Shown here in pieces: positions 43,069 through 53,413 of a DNA stretch of 64,000 bases. The notes under the pieces are model-generated. The model was not told the origin of the DNA. It did no database searches and saw nothing but the letters and a program-made list of their open reading frames with translations. The position numbers were made by a program, and so were the translations under genes. How positions within the stretch are numbered: position 1 is the stretch's first letter; each line of letters opens with the position of its first letter. This stretch comes from Jaminaea rosea (taxonomy: Eukaryota; Basidiomycota; Exobasidiomycetes; Microstromatales): positions 1,693,496 through 1,757,495 of the forward strand of contig NW_020289975.1 in NCBI RefSeq assembly GCF_003144245.1. Reading direction: 5' to 3'.

Positions 43069-43942
43069 GCGGCGGGGCAGGCGCGGCGGTGGGCGCAGTG
43101 GTGGGCGCGGCCGGGGACGCAGCGATATTGGACACTCTCTTGACTCGACTTTTTCTCTCTCGCTCTTTCTCATGGACAATTCTGCGCGCCCTCAATCATG
43201 TTGTCAATATCACGATGCGTTCCCAGCGAGTTTGTTTGACCTGGACGATTGCTTGTCACGACTGCGAGGCCGTCGTAGCATGCTAGACGGGAAGACGCGC
43301 TTGAGCGACGCAGCTCTAGCGATGCAATTGTGCTTTGCTGCGCTGCATTCTCACCGCTCTCTTACCTGGAAACGGGTGCACCTGAGCGATTCTTCTCCCT
43401 CTGCGCGCGCCGTGAAGTTTTCGTCTCCCTCGACAGAGTTGGATTGAGTGCTCAGTCCGCCAGGCTCACGCCTGCGCTTTGACTGCTCTCTAATTCAGTT
43501 GGTCAGGGGTTCCTCTAGGACCTCGAGTATCGCGCCTGGGCTCGCCCAGGGTCGCTGATGATGTGGAAGGCAGGCAACTGCGCACCACGCCGAATGAGTC
43601 CAACTGCAGTTGTCGAGGGATAAAGACTGGGAGCTGGCGAGATCATTGTCTCTGAAAGCGCGCTAAGGCCTCGCAAAGAGGAAAAGCTTTTTTTCTTTTT
43701 GTGTCGCCGAGTGATACGTGTGGCTATTAGTGGGATGGGGTGGGGCTCTCCTTTTTGGCTCCGGACCTAGGTCGACGCGGCGGTGCAAGGTGGACTTGGA
43801 AGGAGTGGAGGAGGAGGGGCTTTAGGGCGTAGGCGCGAGAACAACACTTTGCGAAGGAGAGCGAGCAACATCACACAGCCGCACAGCCTCTTTCGGTCAC
43901 TCAATCTTACTCCTTCGCCGCTGCTCCTCACCATCGCTCATC
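43069..43942. other. intergenic region, 0.87 kb
   Basis: Between the GH17 and GH18 genes, both on the plus strand. No gene seen. A sequence near 43491-43510 looks like a tRNA D-arm but has no matching anticodon or T arm. The last 150 bp are a C/T- and A-rich leader before the chitinase. Confidence 0.5.
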
Positions 43943-45294
43943 ATGGCTCCATCATTCAGCGGCGCCTTTCAAAAGATCTTCAAGCCTGACTCACACCATG
44001 AGCCCGGCGCCGCTCCTTCAGCGTCGGCATCAATGCCAGTGCCGCCTACCGGCAACTCGAACGGCTCGGTAACCGTGGGCTACTTCCCGAACTGGGCCAT
44101 CTACGGGCGCTCGTACAAGCCACACAACATCCCTTGCTCTTCACTCACCCACCTCCTGTATTGCTTCGCTGACGTCAAGTCGGACAGCGGCGAGGTCTTC
44201 CTGACCGACGCCTGGTCTGACGAGCAGATCCACTACGATGGCGATTCGTGGGAGGAGCCTGGGTCGAATCTTTACGGCAACCTCAAGGCCATCTACAAGC
44301 TCAAGCAGCACAACAGACAGATGAAGGTGCTGCTCTCCATCGGCGGATGGACTTACTCCCCTCACTTTGCGCCTATGGCTTGCGACAAGAGCAAGCGGGC
44401 ACGATTCGTGGCTTCGGCAGTGGACCTGGTCAAGGACTATGGCTTCGATGGACTTGACGTTGACTGGGAGTATCCACATGATAGTAGGCAGGCAGATGAC
44501 TACGTAGCCCTTCTCAGGGAGCTCCGCGAGGGGCTCGACGGGCTGCAAGGACACTTGCGGGCGCAGACCCCCTTCGAGTTGACGATTGCGGCCCCTTGCG
44601 GGATGGAGCAAGCCAAGAAGCTCAAGATTGGCGAGATGGATCGCTACCTGTGCGTGCGAAAAGCCCGCTCGAGATAGACTGTAAGAAGTCTGAAGTAGCT
44701 GACGCTCCCCACTCTTTGCTGCCCGCACGCAGCACCTTTTGGAATCTAATGGCCTACGACATGGCTGGCTCCTGGGACAGTCTTGTGGGCCACCAAGCCC
44801 CCCTCTTTGGCCCCTCGCCAAACGTCCACGAAGCAGTCGAGCTCTACCTCTCACACGGCGTGGCAGGCGCGCACAAGCTCGTCCTCGGCATGCCCCTCTA
44901 CGGTCGCGCCTTCGAGCACACAGATGGGCCCGGCTGCCCCTACCAAGGTGTGGGCGAGGGAAGTTGGGAGGCCGGCTCGTGGGACTACAAAGCACTGCCC
45001 TTGCCGGGATCACAGGAGCACTTCGATCCTCAAGCGGTCGCGGCGAGCTGCTATGATGCTGACAAGAAGAAGTTTGTCACCTACGAGAGCATGCAGTCCT
45101 CCCTGGCTAAGGTGAGGTACATGCGCGACAGGGGAATGAAGGGGGCGATGTGGTGGGAATTGAGCGGGGATAGAGAGGGCGAGGGCAGCATTGTGGGGAG
45201 AGTGGCGCGGGAGATGGCCCCGCTTGATGCGACGCCCAACCATCTCGACTATCCTACAAGCAAGTGGGATAATCTGAGGGAGAAGAGGATCTGA
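43943..45294 (+). CDS. chitinase, GH18, without signal peptide (Cts1-like)
   Basis: Exons 43943-44649 and 44733-45294 (intron 83 bp, unusual donor GTGCGT) give 422 residues. The join restores MDRYLTFWNLMAYDMAGSWDS. The GH18 barrel is complete: VGYFPNWAIYGRSYKPHNIP, VLLSIGGWTYSPHFAP, the catalytic FDGLDVDWEYP (residues 168-178, acid Glu 176), LVLGMPLYGRAF and GAMWWELSGD. No signal peptide or membrane helix is seen; the first 40 residues (SFSGAFQKIFKPDSHHE) are Ser/Pro/His-rich. This matches what is known of Ustilago maydis Cts1, a chitinase exported unconventionally during cell separation. Length is about 80 residues shorter than Cts1. The enzyme class is certain; the export route is inference. 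Confidence 0.92.
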
Positions 45295-45424
45295 CGAGGG
45301 AATGAGGGTATGAGAGAAATAGATTTGCTTAGTGCGCTTGCTTGCTGCGCTTGCTGATGCGTGACATGATGCTGATGCCCTGTGGCCGTTTCGACGCCCT
45401 TGTTCCCTTTTTCCCTTTCGCCAG

Positions 45425-46448
45425 CTACGCCTCCTTTGCCTCCTCCGCCTCGTTCTCCCCCTCCCCACTCGTCTCCTCTCGCTCCCAGAGTACCAGTGCG
45501 GCACGCTTGTGAGGCAATTGGATCTCACGATGAACCCTCCCACCAGTCTCGCACTCATAGCGGATCATCTTGTCATTGGTGACCTTGGGCTCGGAGCAAA
45601 TGAGCGGGCAGCGCGGCTCGAGCTGACGAATCATCTGCGGGGGAAGATCGAGGGAGGCCAGAGGGTGAGATCACTTGATTTTAAAGTTACCTGCGGTACT
45701 GCGCTGCACTCACCTCGACAACAGACGGCATCCAAGCATGAACGCGATGAGGTCCTCGAGCCCACTCCTCTCCCACGAGTGCATGGAAGCCCATTGCCTG
45801 CTCTGGCCAGTCATAATGCGGCGCCAGGTTGCTCTCGGCAGCCCAGTAGATCTCAATGTAACCCCAAGGCTTGCCCAGCTCGTCGCCTTTGTCCATCTCC
45901 GAGCGGCTCCAATAACCGATCAGCCCGAGCTGGTCGTCTCGCCCCTGCACATCAGCCAGGTAGGCGCGCTGCTTCTCCTCGCTCCACGCCTGGTCCCATC
46001 CTTGAGCTACGCGGGGCGATTTCTGCCAAGCGGTGAAGAGGGAGAGGTGTGGAGAGTGAGGGGACAGGGATGCGGGGACGTAGTGAAGAACATTTGGTTG
46101 GGGGAGGGAGGGGAAGCGGCGAGTGTAGAGGGCGCGTAGTGGGCGTGAGGATGAGTTGGAGGGCTCGACATCGTGGTGGAGCGAGGGGCGGCCTGCATTA
46201 GGGGCGGATCGCTGCTGTGAGCGGCATCGAGGCAGCAGCTCGTCCAAGATGTCGGGTGAGGCCAGATGGCCAGCGTCGACTGGTTGAGATTGTGAGTATG
46301 AGGGGCGCACGGTCATGTCAGGGCGCATCGAGGACAAAGAAGAAGGTCCTGGCTCTGTCTTGGAGTCCGTGTTCAAGCCGATGTGGATGCTGCTGCTCCT
46401 TGGCAGTGAGTGAGGCGGCGTCGCAGGAGGTGGAGCCGTCGTGATCAT
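45425..46448 (-). CDS. N5-hydroxyornithine acyltransferase-like, IucB/SidF/Fer5 family
   Basis: Exons 46448-45714 and 45634-45425 (intron 79 bp, GTGAGT/CAG, phase 0) give 314 residues. The GNAT-like acyltransferase domain of siderophore synthesis occupies the second half: LIGYWSRSEMDKGDELGKPWGYIEIYWAAESNLAPHYD, a tract in which WGYIEIYWA is the key block, then GFHALVGEEWARGPHRVHAWMPSVVEMI, DPR-like EPRCPLICSEPKVTND and RYECETGGRVHREIQLPHKRAALVLWER. These match the domain shared by IucB, MbtK and fungal SidF/SidL/Fer5, which put an acyl group on N5-hydroxyornithine or hydroxylysine for iron-binding siderophores. The N-terminal 110 residues are Ser/Pro-rich with no peroxisomal tag seen. No NRPS, monooxygenase or transporter gene lies near. 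Confidence 0.8.
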
Positions 46449-47271
46449 GCTGGCGAGCGATGGAGATGATAGGTGTGGTGGGGGTCCAACTCGGAACTGA
46501 TCGTCAATGCTGTGATAGTAAGGGAAGCAAGCTTGTCAAGGGGCGCTCTCTCCTTGTCGAGCTCATCGGGAGCAAATGGGGCTAGCCTAGTGCGACATCG
46601 GTCTTTGTTGGAGCGTGCACGGCCTGCAGCAGAGGGCGACGAGGGCAAGGCAAAGGGTCCTGGAGATCCGCCCTCGCCCAAAAGTCGATTACAAATGGGA
46701 TTAGCCGGTCGAGCGTCGAGCGTCTAGTCGAGCGCTGCCTTCAATCAGCTCGTTTCAAAGCAGGCAGCAGAAGCAGCAGCAGCAGCTCCAGCGGTCGATA
46801 GCCGCTTCCTTGCATGACTGCAGTCCAAGAGGAGGAAGAAGAGCTTGACGACCATCAAGTGACGCTGCGTGTGATGAGAAACAGGGCTAACCCGTAGCTG
46901 TCGCTTCCCAGAGCGTAGGGGCTGGCCACTGTAAACGCTCTTGGATCGTCAATTCAGTCGCACCTCACACCTGAGATCATGCGAGAGGGCCAGCCATTCA
47001 CCCCCCGCTCGCGCCCAGTTGCGAACCTCAAGCGCTCGTATGATCGCTTTCAATGATGAGGATCATCATTTGACCTGACCTCTTGTCGAATATCTTGCCC
47101 AGACGTTGGCCAAGCAAGCCCTGGTGGGTGCAGCAATCATCGTAGGCGCTTTGCTCAAACCACGTGGCTCGGCTTCTTGTCGGGGTCCGTGCGTGGGCCT
47201 CTCCGCATCGAAGCTGTCACTCAACACTTGGCCTCCTTTCCTCCACGAAGCCACGCTCAATCCCTACTCAG
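46449..47271. promoter_or_regulatory. bidirectional intergenic region, siderophore acyltransferase / NIPSNAP
   Basis: 823 bp between divergent start codons. Three HGATAR sequences lie within 360 bp of the acyltransferase start (46467-46472, 46513-46518, 46796-46801). Iron-responsive GATA factors (Urbs1/SreA) control siderophore genes in fungi, but their preferred sites end in GATAA, which these do not, so the link is weak. A CAG-rich run lies near 46761-46786. No gene seen. Confidence 0.4.
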
Positions 47272-48305
47272 ATGGCGCTCAGACTCCCCGCAACATCCTT
47301 CACGGCTGCTCCTCGTGGTCTGCTGGCCCGCAGTGCTGCAGCATCGGCGAGACGCAGCTACTCGACGCCGTCCAGGGTTGCATTCGCTGAATCGTCCTCG
47401 TCCGGTGGTGGGTCTCGCGCTACGACCAAGCAGGGCTTCCTTGATGTGAGTACGGAGGACACCTGTTACCGGAGCAACAGACTCTGACCTTCGTCGTACT
47501 GCCCCGCAGTCACTTTTGAGAGGATCTGAGAAGGCGCAGGCAGAGGGCGCCACCACACAAAGTCACTCGGCCAGCGTCGCCCGCGGTCGCTACATTCACG
47601 AGATCCAGCGTCACGATGTCAAGCCGGACTGCATCGAGGAATACAAGAGAGTGCTGGCGGAGTGGTACCCAAAGATTTCGGGCGAGGCACAGAACAAGGC
47701 GAGGTTGACGGGTAGCTGGGAGGTCACGCTGGGTGATGTTGAGACGTTTTGTGAGTGTGCCGAACAACCCGCTGGACTCCGGAATACTGACTTAGCTGCC
47801 TCACTCAATTGCCCGCGCAGATCACATCTGGGAGTACAACGGCTACGCCGGGTATGATGCCAGCCAAGAATCCATGAAGCAGTCCAAGGTCCGAGACCAA
47901 CTCCACGCCGCCATCCGTCCTTTGATCAAGCATCGCTCCAACTGGATCTGTCAGGAGTTCGCTTTCTGGCCAACGGCCGAACCTCAATCCAAGGGTGGTG
48001 TCTATGAACTTCGCACCTACCATCTGAAGCCAGGCAAACTCCTCGAATGGGAGCAACACTGGCGTCGCGGACTCGAGGCGCGACAGAAGTACACCGAGCC
48101 TGTCGGAGCGTGGTTCAGCCAGATCGGGGCCTTGCACACCGTCTTCCACATCTGGCACTATCCTTCGCTGGAGGAGAGGAAGAAAACGAGGGACGCAGCG
48201 TGGCAGGTGGAGACTTGGCCCAAGACGGTGACGGAGACTGTCAAGCTGATCGACAAGATGCACGCTCAGATCATGGAGCCGCTGCCCTTCTCGCCGCTGA
48301 AGTAG
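47272..48305 (+). CDS. NIPSNAP family protein, mitochondrial
   Basis: Exons 47272-47445, 47510-47750 and 47821-48305 (introns 64 and 70 bp) give 299 residues. The first 40 residues (LRLPATSFTAAPRGLLARSAAASARRSYST) are an evident mitochondrial presequence. Two NIPSNAP domains follow: YIHEIQRHDVKPDCIEEYKRVL, completed across the second intron with ETFYHIWEYNGYAGYD, and then VYELRTYHLKPGKLLEWEQHWRRGLEAR with FHIWHYPSLEERKKTRDAAW. NIPSNAPs are mitochondrial ferredoxin-like-fold proteins; in animals they act as mitophagy signals, while the fungal function is open. Gene structure and length are normal for the family. Confidence 0.92.
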
Positions 48306-48714
48306 ACGGGTGAAGAGGTGGTACGAGGGGTGTTGTGTGTCGCATGCTCGTGAGCCTAAGAATTGTAACTAGCTAGCAAAGTCGGTTTGATCATAATCAT
48401 CACGCTCGCTCCATCGACGTCGTGTGCATGGCCTGGCTGTATGCTGAGTCGCTGTCGTAGCGCTGGCGGGAAGGGCGTCGATGCGGTGCGGTGCGTTGCG
48501 TGCGGTTGCGCCACGCGGATGTGGCTCACTTACTCACTCGACTCACTGGCCGAGTTGATCTGGCCCGCCCACCTCCATCCCAACTCGGGATGCGGGCGGC
48601 TGCTGCGCTTGCGTCGCATCGACGAACCTCGACTGTCTCTCCTTCCAACACTACCAAACAATCCGCCACCACTTTCCTTTTCCTTCTCACCCTCCTACGA
48701 AATTCGAGCCCGCT
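48306..48714. other. intergenic region, 0.41 kb
   Basis: 3' flank of NIPSNAP and promoter of VPS1, both on the plus strand. Contains a GTGCG-rich stretch at about 48485-48512 and a CTCGACTC octamer (48537-48544), 178 bp before the VPS1 start. No gene seen. Confidence 0.55.
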
Positions 48715-50965
48715 ATGTCGATGGACACGGGTCTCATCACCCTCGTCAACAAGCTCCAAGACGCCTTCACAAATGTCGGCGTGCAGCAGAATGTCGACTT
48801 GCCTCAAATCACCGTCCTGGGCAGCCAGTCCTCTGGCAAGTCATCCGTACTAGAGAACATCGTTGGGCGTGACTTCCTACCTCGAGGTACAGGTATCGTC
48901 ACTCGTCGTCCTTTGGTACTGCAGCTCATCAACAGGCCCGCGGCTGACTCTAAAGCTGGCGTCCAGAATGGCGATACGCCAACCCCGGGTGCTGATGGGA
49001 ACAAGAAGAACCCATACGAGTGGGGAGAATTCTTGCATCTACCGGGAGAGAAGTTTCATGACTTTCAGAAGATTAGAGAGGAGATTGTGCGCGATACGGA
49101 GCTCAAGACGGGTGGGTCCGCCGTCAAGGGATGGAGTGACTGCTAGCTTGCTCAGTGCTGACCGACGCCGACGACCCCCTTCCCTATCGTGCTCGCTCGT
49201 AGGCAAGAACGCAGGCATCTCTCCTCAACCGATTAACCTGCGCATCTATTCGCCCAACGTCCTGACCCTGACCCTCGTCGACTTGCCCGGATTGACAAAG
49301 GTGCCCGTCGGCGACCAACCGCGTGACATTGAGCGTCAGATCCGCGACATGGTTTTGAAGTACATCTCAAAGCCAAACGCAGTCATCCTCGCCGTCACTG
49401 CAGCCAACACTGACTTGGCTAACTCGGATGGGCTGAAGCTGGCGCGAGAGGTCGACCCGGATGGAACGCGTACGGTGGGCGTTTTGACCAAGGTGGATCT
49501 GATGGACCAGGGAACAGACGTGGTTGACATCCTGGCTGGGAGGGTCATCCCGCTTCGATTGGGCTATGTGCCCGTCGTGAACCGTGGACAGAGGGACATT
49601 GACCAGAGAAAGGAGGTCAGCGCTGCGCTCGAGGCGGAGAAGCAGTTTTTCGAGGGGCATCCGAGCTACCGTAGCAAGGTGAGTAGCGACGCTACCCAGC
49701 CAATGCTCATCCCTTGGTCATACTGACGACCAAACCTTGGCCCATCTCCGCATTAGGCCAACTATTGTGGCACACCGTTCCTCGCTCGCAAGCTCAACAC
49801 GATTCTCATGCACCACATCCGCAACACCCTACCCGACATCAAGAGCAAGATTGCCTCGCAACTAGCCAAATATCAGGCAGAGCTGCAGTCACTTGGTGGC
49901 CCGCTGGGCGACGCCAACTCTGGCAACATCGTTCTCTCAATCATCACCGAGTTCTGCAACGAGTTCCGCACCGTCATCGACGGCAACTCCAACGACCTCT
50001 CGGTCAATGAGCTGGCCGGGGGTGCTCGCATCTCGTTTGTCTTCCACGAGCTCTTCGCCAACGGCGTCAAGGCCATCGACCCCTTCGACTCAGTCAAGGA
50101 TGCCGACATTCGCACCATCCTGTACAACTCGAGCGGTTCCTCCCCTGCCCTCTTCGTAGGCACGACGGCCTTCGAGGTCATCGTCAAGCAGCAGATCAAG
50201 CGCCTCGAAGACCCCTCGCTCAAATGCGTAGGCCTAGTCTACGACGAGCTGGTGCGCATCCTCTCGCAGCTCCTTGCCAAGAATCAATCATTCCGCCGCT
50301 TCCCTGCACTTAGGGAGCGCTTCAATACAGTCGTCATTCACTTCTTCAAGCGCTGCCTCGCCCCCACCACGAAGCTGGTAACGGACATTGTCAACTCGGA
50401 AGCCTGCTACCTAAACACAGGACACCCAGACTTCATCTCGGGGCATCGCGCGATGGCCATTGTGAACGAGCGCCTCCACCCTCCCGAGAAGCCGCCTACT
50501 GAGCAGAGGCGCAAGGACCTCGCCATCAACAACGAGAAGGACCTGGACGTCAATGTCAAGAACGAGCAGGGCTTCTTTGGCTCCTTCTTCGGAGGAACAA
50601 AGCAACAGCAACAGAACCGCGCTCGCCAGGCTTTGATGGAGAGTCCGCCTCCGCAGCTGCGCGCCTCTGGCCAGCTGACGGACAGGGAGACGATGGAGGT
50701 CGAGGTGATCAAGCTGCTCATCACGTCGTACTTCAACATCACCAAGCGCACCATCATCGACATGATCCCCAAGGCGACGATGTTGCACCTGGTGAGCGAG
50801 GCGAAGAATGCGCTTCAGAGGGAGCTGCTACAGGAGCTGTACGCCAGGCAGGAGACGATGAACGAGGTCATGAAGGAGAGTGACCATGTTGTCACGAGGA
50901 GGAAGGAGTGCGTCAAGATGATTGCAGCCTTGGAGAAGGCGTCGGAGATTATCGCTACCGTCTAG
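48715..50965 (+). CDS. VPS1: dynamin-like GTPase VPS1
   Basis: Exons 48715-49111, 49203-49678 and 49757-50965 (introns 91 and 78 bp; the first has donor GTGGGT) give 693 residues. The joins restore ELKTGKNAGIS and [18 protein letters not shown]. GTPase motifs are all present: G1 [10 protein letters not shown]2 with [12 protein letters not shown]3 DLPGLTK, G4 TKVDLMDQG. The middle/stalk region ([35 protein letters not shown]) and the GED at the C-terminus ([24 protein letters not shown]) are complete. A short Gln-rich insert sits between them in place of a PH domain, as in Vps1. It drives membrane fission in vacuolar sorting, endosomes and peroxisome division. Length is normal. Confidence 0.97.
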
Positions 50966-51337
50966 AGTATGGGCGAGGGAGGGAAGGCTGCAAGACGAAG
51001 GCGGCGGCGGCGGCGGCGGCGGCTGCGTAGATGGGGGCAGAGAGACGGAAGGCAGAGATCGACGACCCAACGGAGGACGCGGAAGGGATGTCTGTCTCTC
51101 TTTACACGATCGGTACCAATGACCCACTTCATGACTTGCTCACGACGATCGCTTCAAGCTCAGATGGCAGACGGTGGGTGTGTGTGTTTCGAGAATGAGG
51201 GTGTGAGATTGCCACTTCGAGAAGCGAAGGTGAAGATGATACCTCCGCAGCACAGCGACGAGATCTCCCGTAATGTGTACAAATGGGGCCCAAGAAGCCA
51301 AAGAGAGAGAGAATGGTTGCGCGGTATACGCCTACGC
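50966..51337. other. convergent 3' intergenic region with (GGC)n
   Basis: 372 bp between the stops of VPS1 and the uL2 gene, with a GGC/CGG run at about 51001-51023 and a GTGTGTG run near 51178. No gene seen. Confidence 0.55.
51001..51023. repeat. (GCG)n trinucleotide repeat
   Basis: About seven tandem GCG units just downstream of the VPS1 stop codon, probably within its 3' UTR. Confidence 0.88.
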
Positions 51338-52432
51338 TTACTCCCTGCCAGACTTGATGACACCACGAACCAGACCGGTACGGCGGGCAGCAATGAGACC
51401 GGCCTTCTGACCAGCGGGGGCCATACGGGCGACGGTCGAGGCGTGACCAATGTGCTGGTGGTTACCACCACCGTGCGGGTGGTCGACGGGGTTCATGGCA
51501 ACACCACGAGTGCGGGGCCACGAGTTGCGCTTGACGCGGAACTTGTGGTGAGCACGACCGGCCTTGAGCATGGGCTTGTCAATACGACCACCACCAGCGA
51601 CGATGCCGACGGTGGCACGGGCCGTGGAGGCGACCGACTTCTTTGCGCCAGAGGGGAGACGGATGCGGGTGACGTTGTTGTCGGCGTCGTGTCCGATGAT
51701 GGTGGCGTAGTTGCCCGAGGTGCGGGCGAGAGCTCCACGGTCACCAGCCTTCTCCTCGACGTTGCAGACGATGGTACCCTCGGGGAGGGAGGCGAGGGGG
51801 AGGACGTTGCCGACGTTGAGTGCCGACTTCTTGCCGCAGTAGACGAATTGGCCGGTGTGCATGCCCTCAGTGGCGATGAAGGTCTCGACGCGCAGCTTGT
51901 AACGGTAAGGGTCACGGAAGGCGACGCGGGCGAGGGGAGCACCACGACCGGCGTCGTGGATGATCTCCTTGACTACACCGCGGATGTAACCGTTGCGCTC
52001 AGCGTAGTCGTAGTTACGCAGGCGAGCGGGGTTCTTGTTGAGGTGGGTGTGGGACTTGAAGATCCCACCGGACTTCCTCTGCGAGCGGATGACACGACCC
52101 CTGAGATAGAGAGAGAAGAGAATGAGGGGGTCAGCTGCAAGTTCATGGCGGGAATGGAGATCCTCCCTGTCCAAGCCCTCCATGCCGTCCAACCAGCCTG
52201 ACGACACTTTTGACAGGAATGCAGCATGACCTGACGCGAGGACGTTGACGCCGGCAGCAGCCTTCTACGCTCCTGACCTCCTCTTCATCGATCTCGATAC
52301 GATGCTCGCCCCCTCTGCCCATTCTTGGGAGACACCTCGTCTGCGCCGGCGTGCCCATTCGTCCACCCTAGGCTGATCCAACCATCCATCCTCAATCCCT
52401 CAATACTGATCGCTGATCGCTGATACCCACAT
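51338..52432 (-). CDS. RPL2: 60S ribosomal protein uL2 (L8/L2)
   Basis: The main exon, 52100-51338, encodes all but the start codon of a 60S protein beginning [19 protein letters not shown]. It contains [49 protein letters not shown] and the invariant [20 protein letters not shown] near the peptidyl-transferase centre. The exon opens right after TATCTCAG with G-GGT-CGT, so the upstream exon should end in AT to form ATG-GGT. The only AT followed by GT within 600 bp upstream is at 52432-52431 (donor GTGGGT), which implies a 330-bp intron splitting the start codon. The product would be 254 residues, the usual length. The protein identity is certain; the first exon is a proposal. An ATG read directly upstream at 52207 gives non-conserved residues. 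Confidence 0.88.
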
Positions 52433-52760
52433 ATTACTGTTTGTTGCAGAACAGAGACGTGGTAGATAGCGATATGGGCGAGAGGTGGGCGAGGATGAGG
52501 AAGATGAGTGGGAGGAAGGGAAGATGAGGAATCGGCAGGTCGATGGAACGAAGAGTTGAGCGTCGATGAATCCGAGGGCGAAGTCAATTGGAATGAGGGG
52601 GGCAGGGAAGGAAGGGAGAGTGAAGCTTGAGATCAGCTGACTGCTTGAATACCGTTCATACGCCCATCGACGTCGCAAACTCACGCTACTTGATGATGAC
52701 AAGGGAGGTGGTGAGGATCAGAAGGCTGCAACGGCTTGTCGCTGGAACTTGGACTGGCCG

Positions 52761-52784
52761 CTCTCCCTCTCCCTCTCCCTCTCG
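52761..52784. repeat. (CTCCCT)n hexanucleotide repeat
   Basis: Nearly four copies of a pyrimidine hexamer in the uL2/RPB10 divergent region; polypyrimidine tracts are common in fungal promoters. Confidence 0.85.
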
Positions 52785-53038
52785 AATCGTGGGTCCACTC
52801 GCTCGCCTCTCGCCCTCTCGCCGCCCGCCCGCCCGCTCCGGCTGCGCTGCTTCTCTCTTCGCTCTGTTCAAGTCACGTGCAGGGGGTGCTCGACCCATCT
52901 GCTCCGATCCGATTATCCAATCTTCACGGATGCAGATCGAGGGCCGGAACGGGCAGCCAAATTCACGACTCGTCAACGACTTTGCGGTTTCCGAGGTCGA
53001 TACCACGCCATCGCCTCGCGAGCTCTAGCTACCTTGGA

Positions 53039-53061
53039 GCAGTAGCAGCAGCAGCAGCAGC
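53039..53061. repeat. (GCA)n trinucleotide repeat
   Basis: About seven GCA units with one imperfect copy, in non-coding DNA upstream of RPB10. Confidence 0.85.
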
Positions 53062-53413
53062 GGCAGCATAGCCATCGTCGTCTTCTTCTCTGTCGTTGAG
53101 GTAACAGAAGGTGAGCATACGCTCGCGAGTCAGGACACCACTGGGAGGAGGAAAGCAGCGCGATCAATTCGCAAAGGGGAAACGTGCAAGTGATGAACAA
53201 CCATATCACATTCAAAGATCAAGCTCAACAGTCCAACCCACCCGTCGCTGGGATCGGGATTGACGACCATCATTCTGCAATGCTGATTGCCAAAACGTGA
53301 AGAGGAGAGGAGGAGGGGCAGACGTTGCGCGATGCGGCTCGTATCTGTTTCTGGTCCACCTTTACTGACTGACGCCCTCCCTCTACCTCCTCATCGCCAG
53401 AGCACCCGCCACG

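Larger units (their letters stand above)
52433..53413. promoter_or_regulatory. bidirectional intergenic region, uL2 / RPB10
   Basis: 981 bp between the proposed first exon of uL2 and the RPB10 start. Contains a (CTCCCT)n run at 52761-52784 and a (GCA)n run at 53039-53061. A good GTGAGT donor near 52665 on the minus strand may belong to a 5' UTR intron of uL2. No other gene seen. Confidence 0.5.

Noticed and set aside
43491-43510. Sequence resembling a tRNA D-arm (TTCAGTTGGTCAG)
   Set aside because: No acceptor stem, anticodon arm or T-loop follows at proper spacing.
46467-46801. HGATAR sites before the siderophore acyltransferase as iron-regulator sites
   Set aside because: Sites end in GATAG, not the GATAA favoured by Urbs1/SreA, and three short motifs in 350 bp can be chance.
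50969-52201. Long plus-strand open frame of 410 codons across the uL2 gene
   Set aside because: It is antisense to a certain ribosomal protein exon; strong codon bias of that exon keeps the opposite frame open. Its product is not protein-like.
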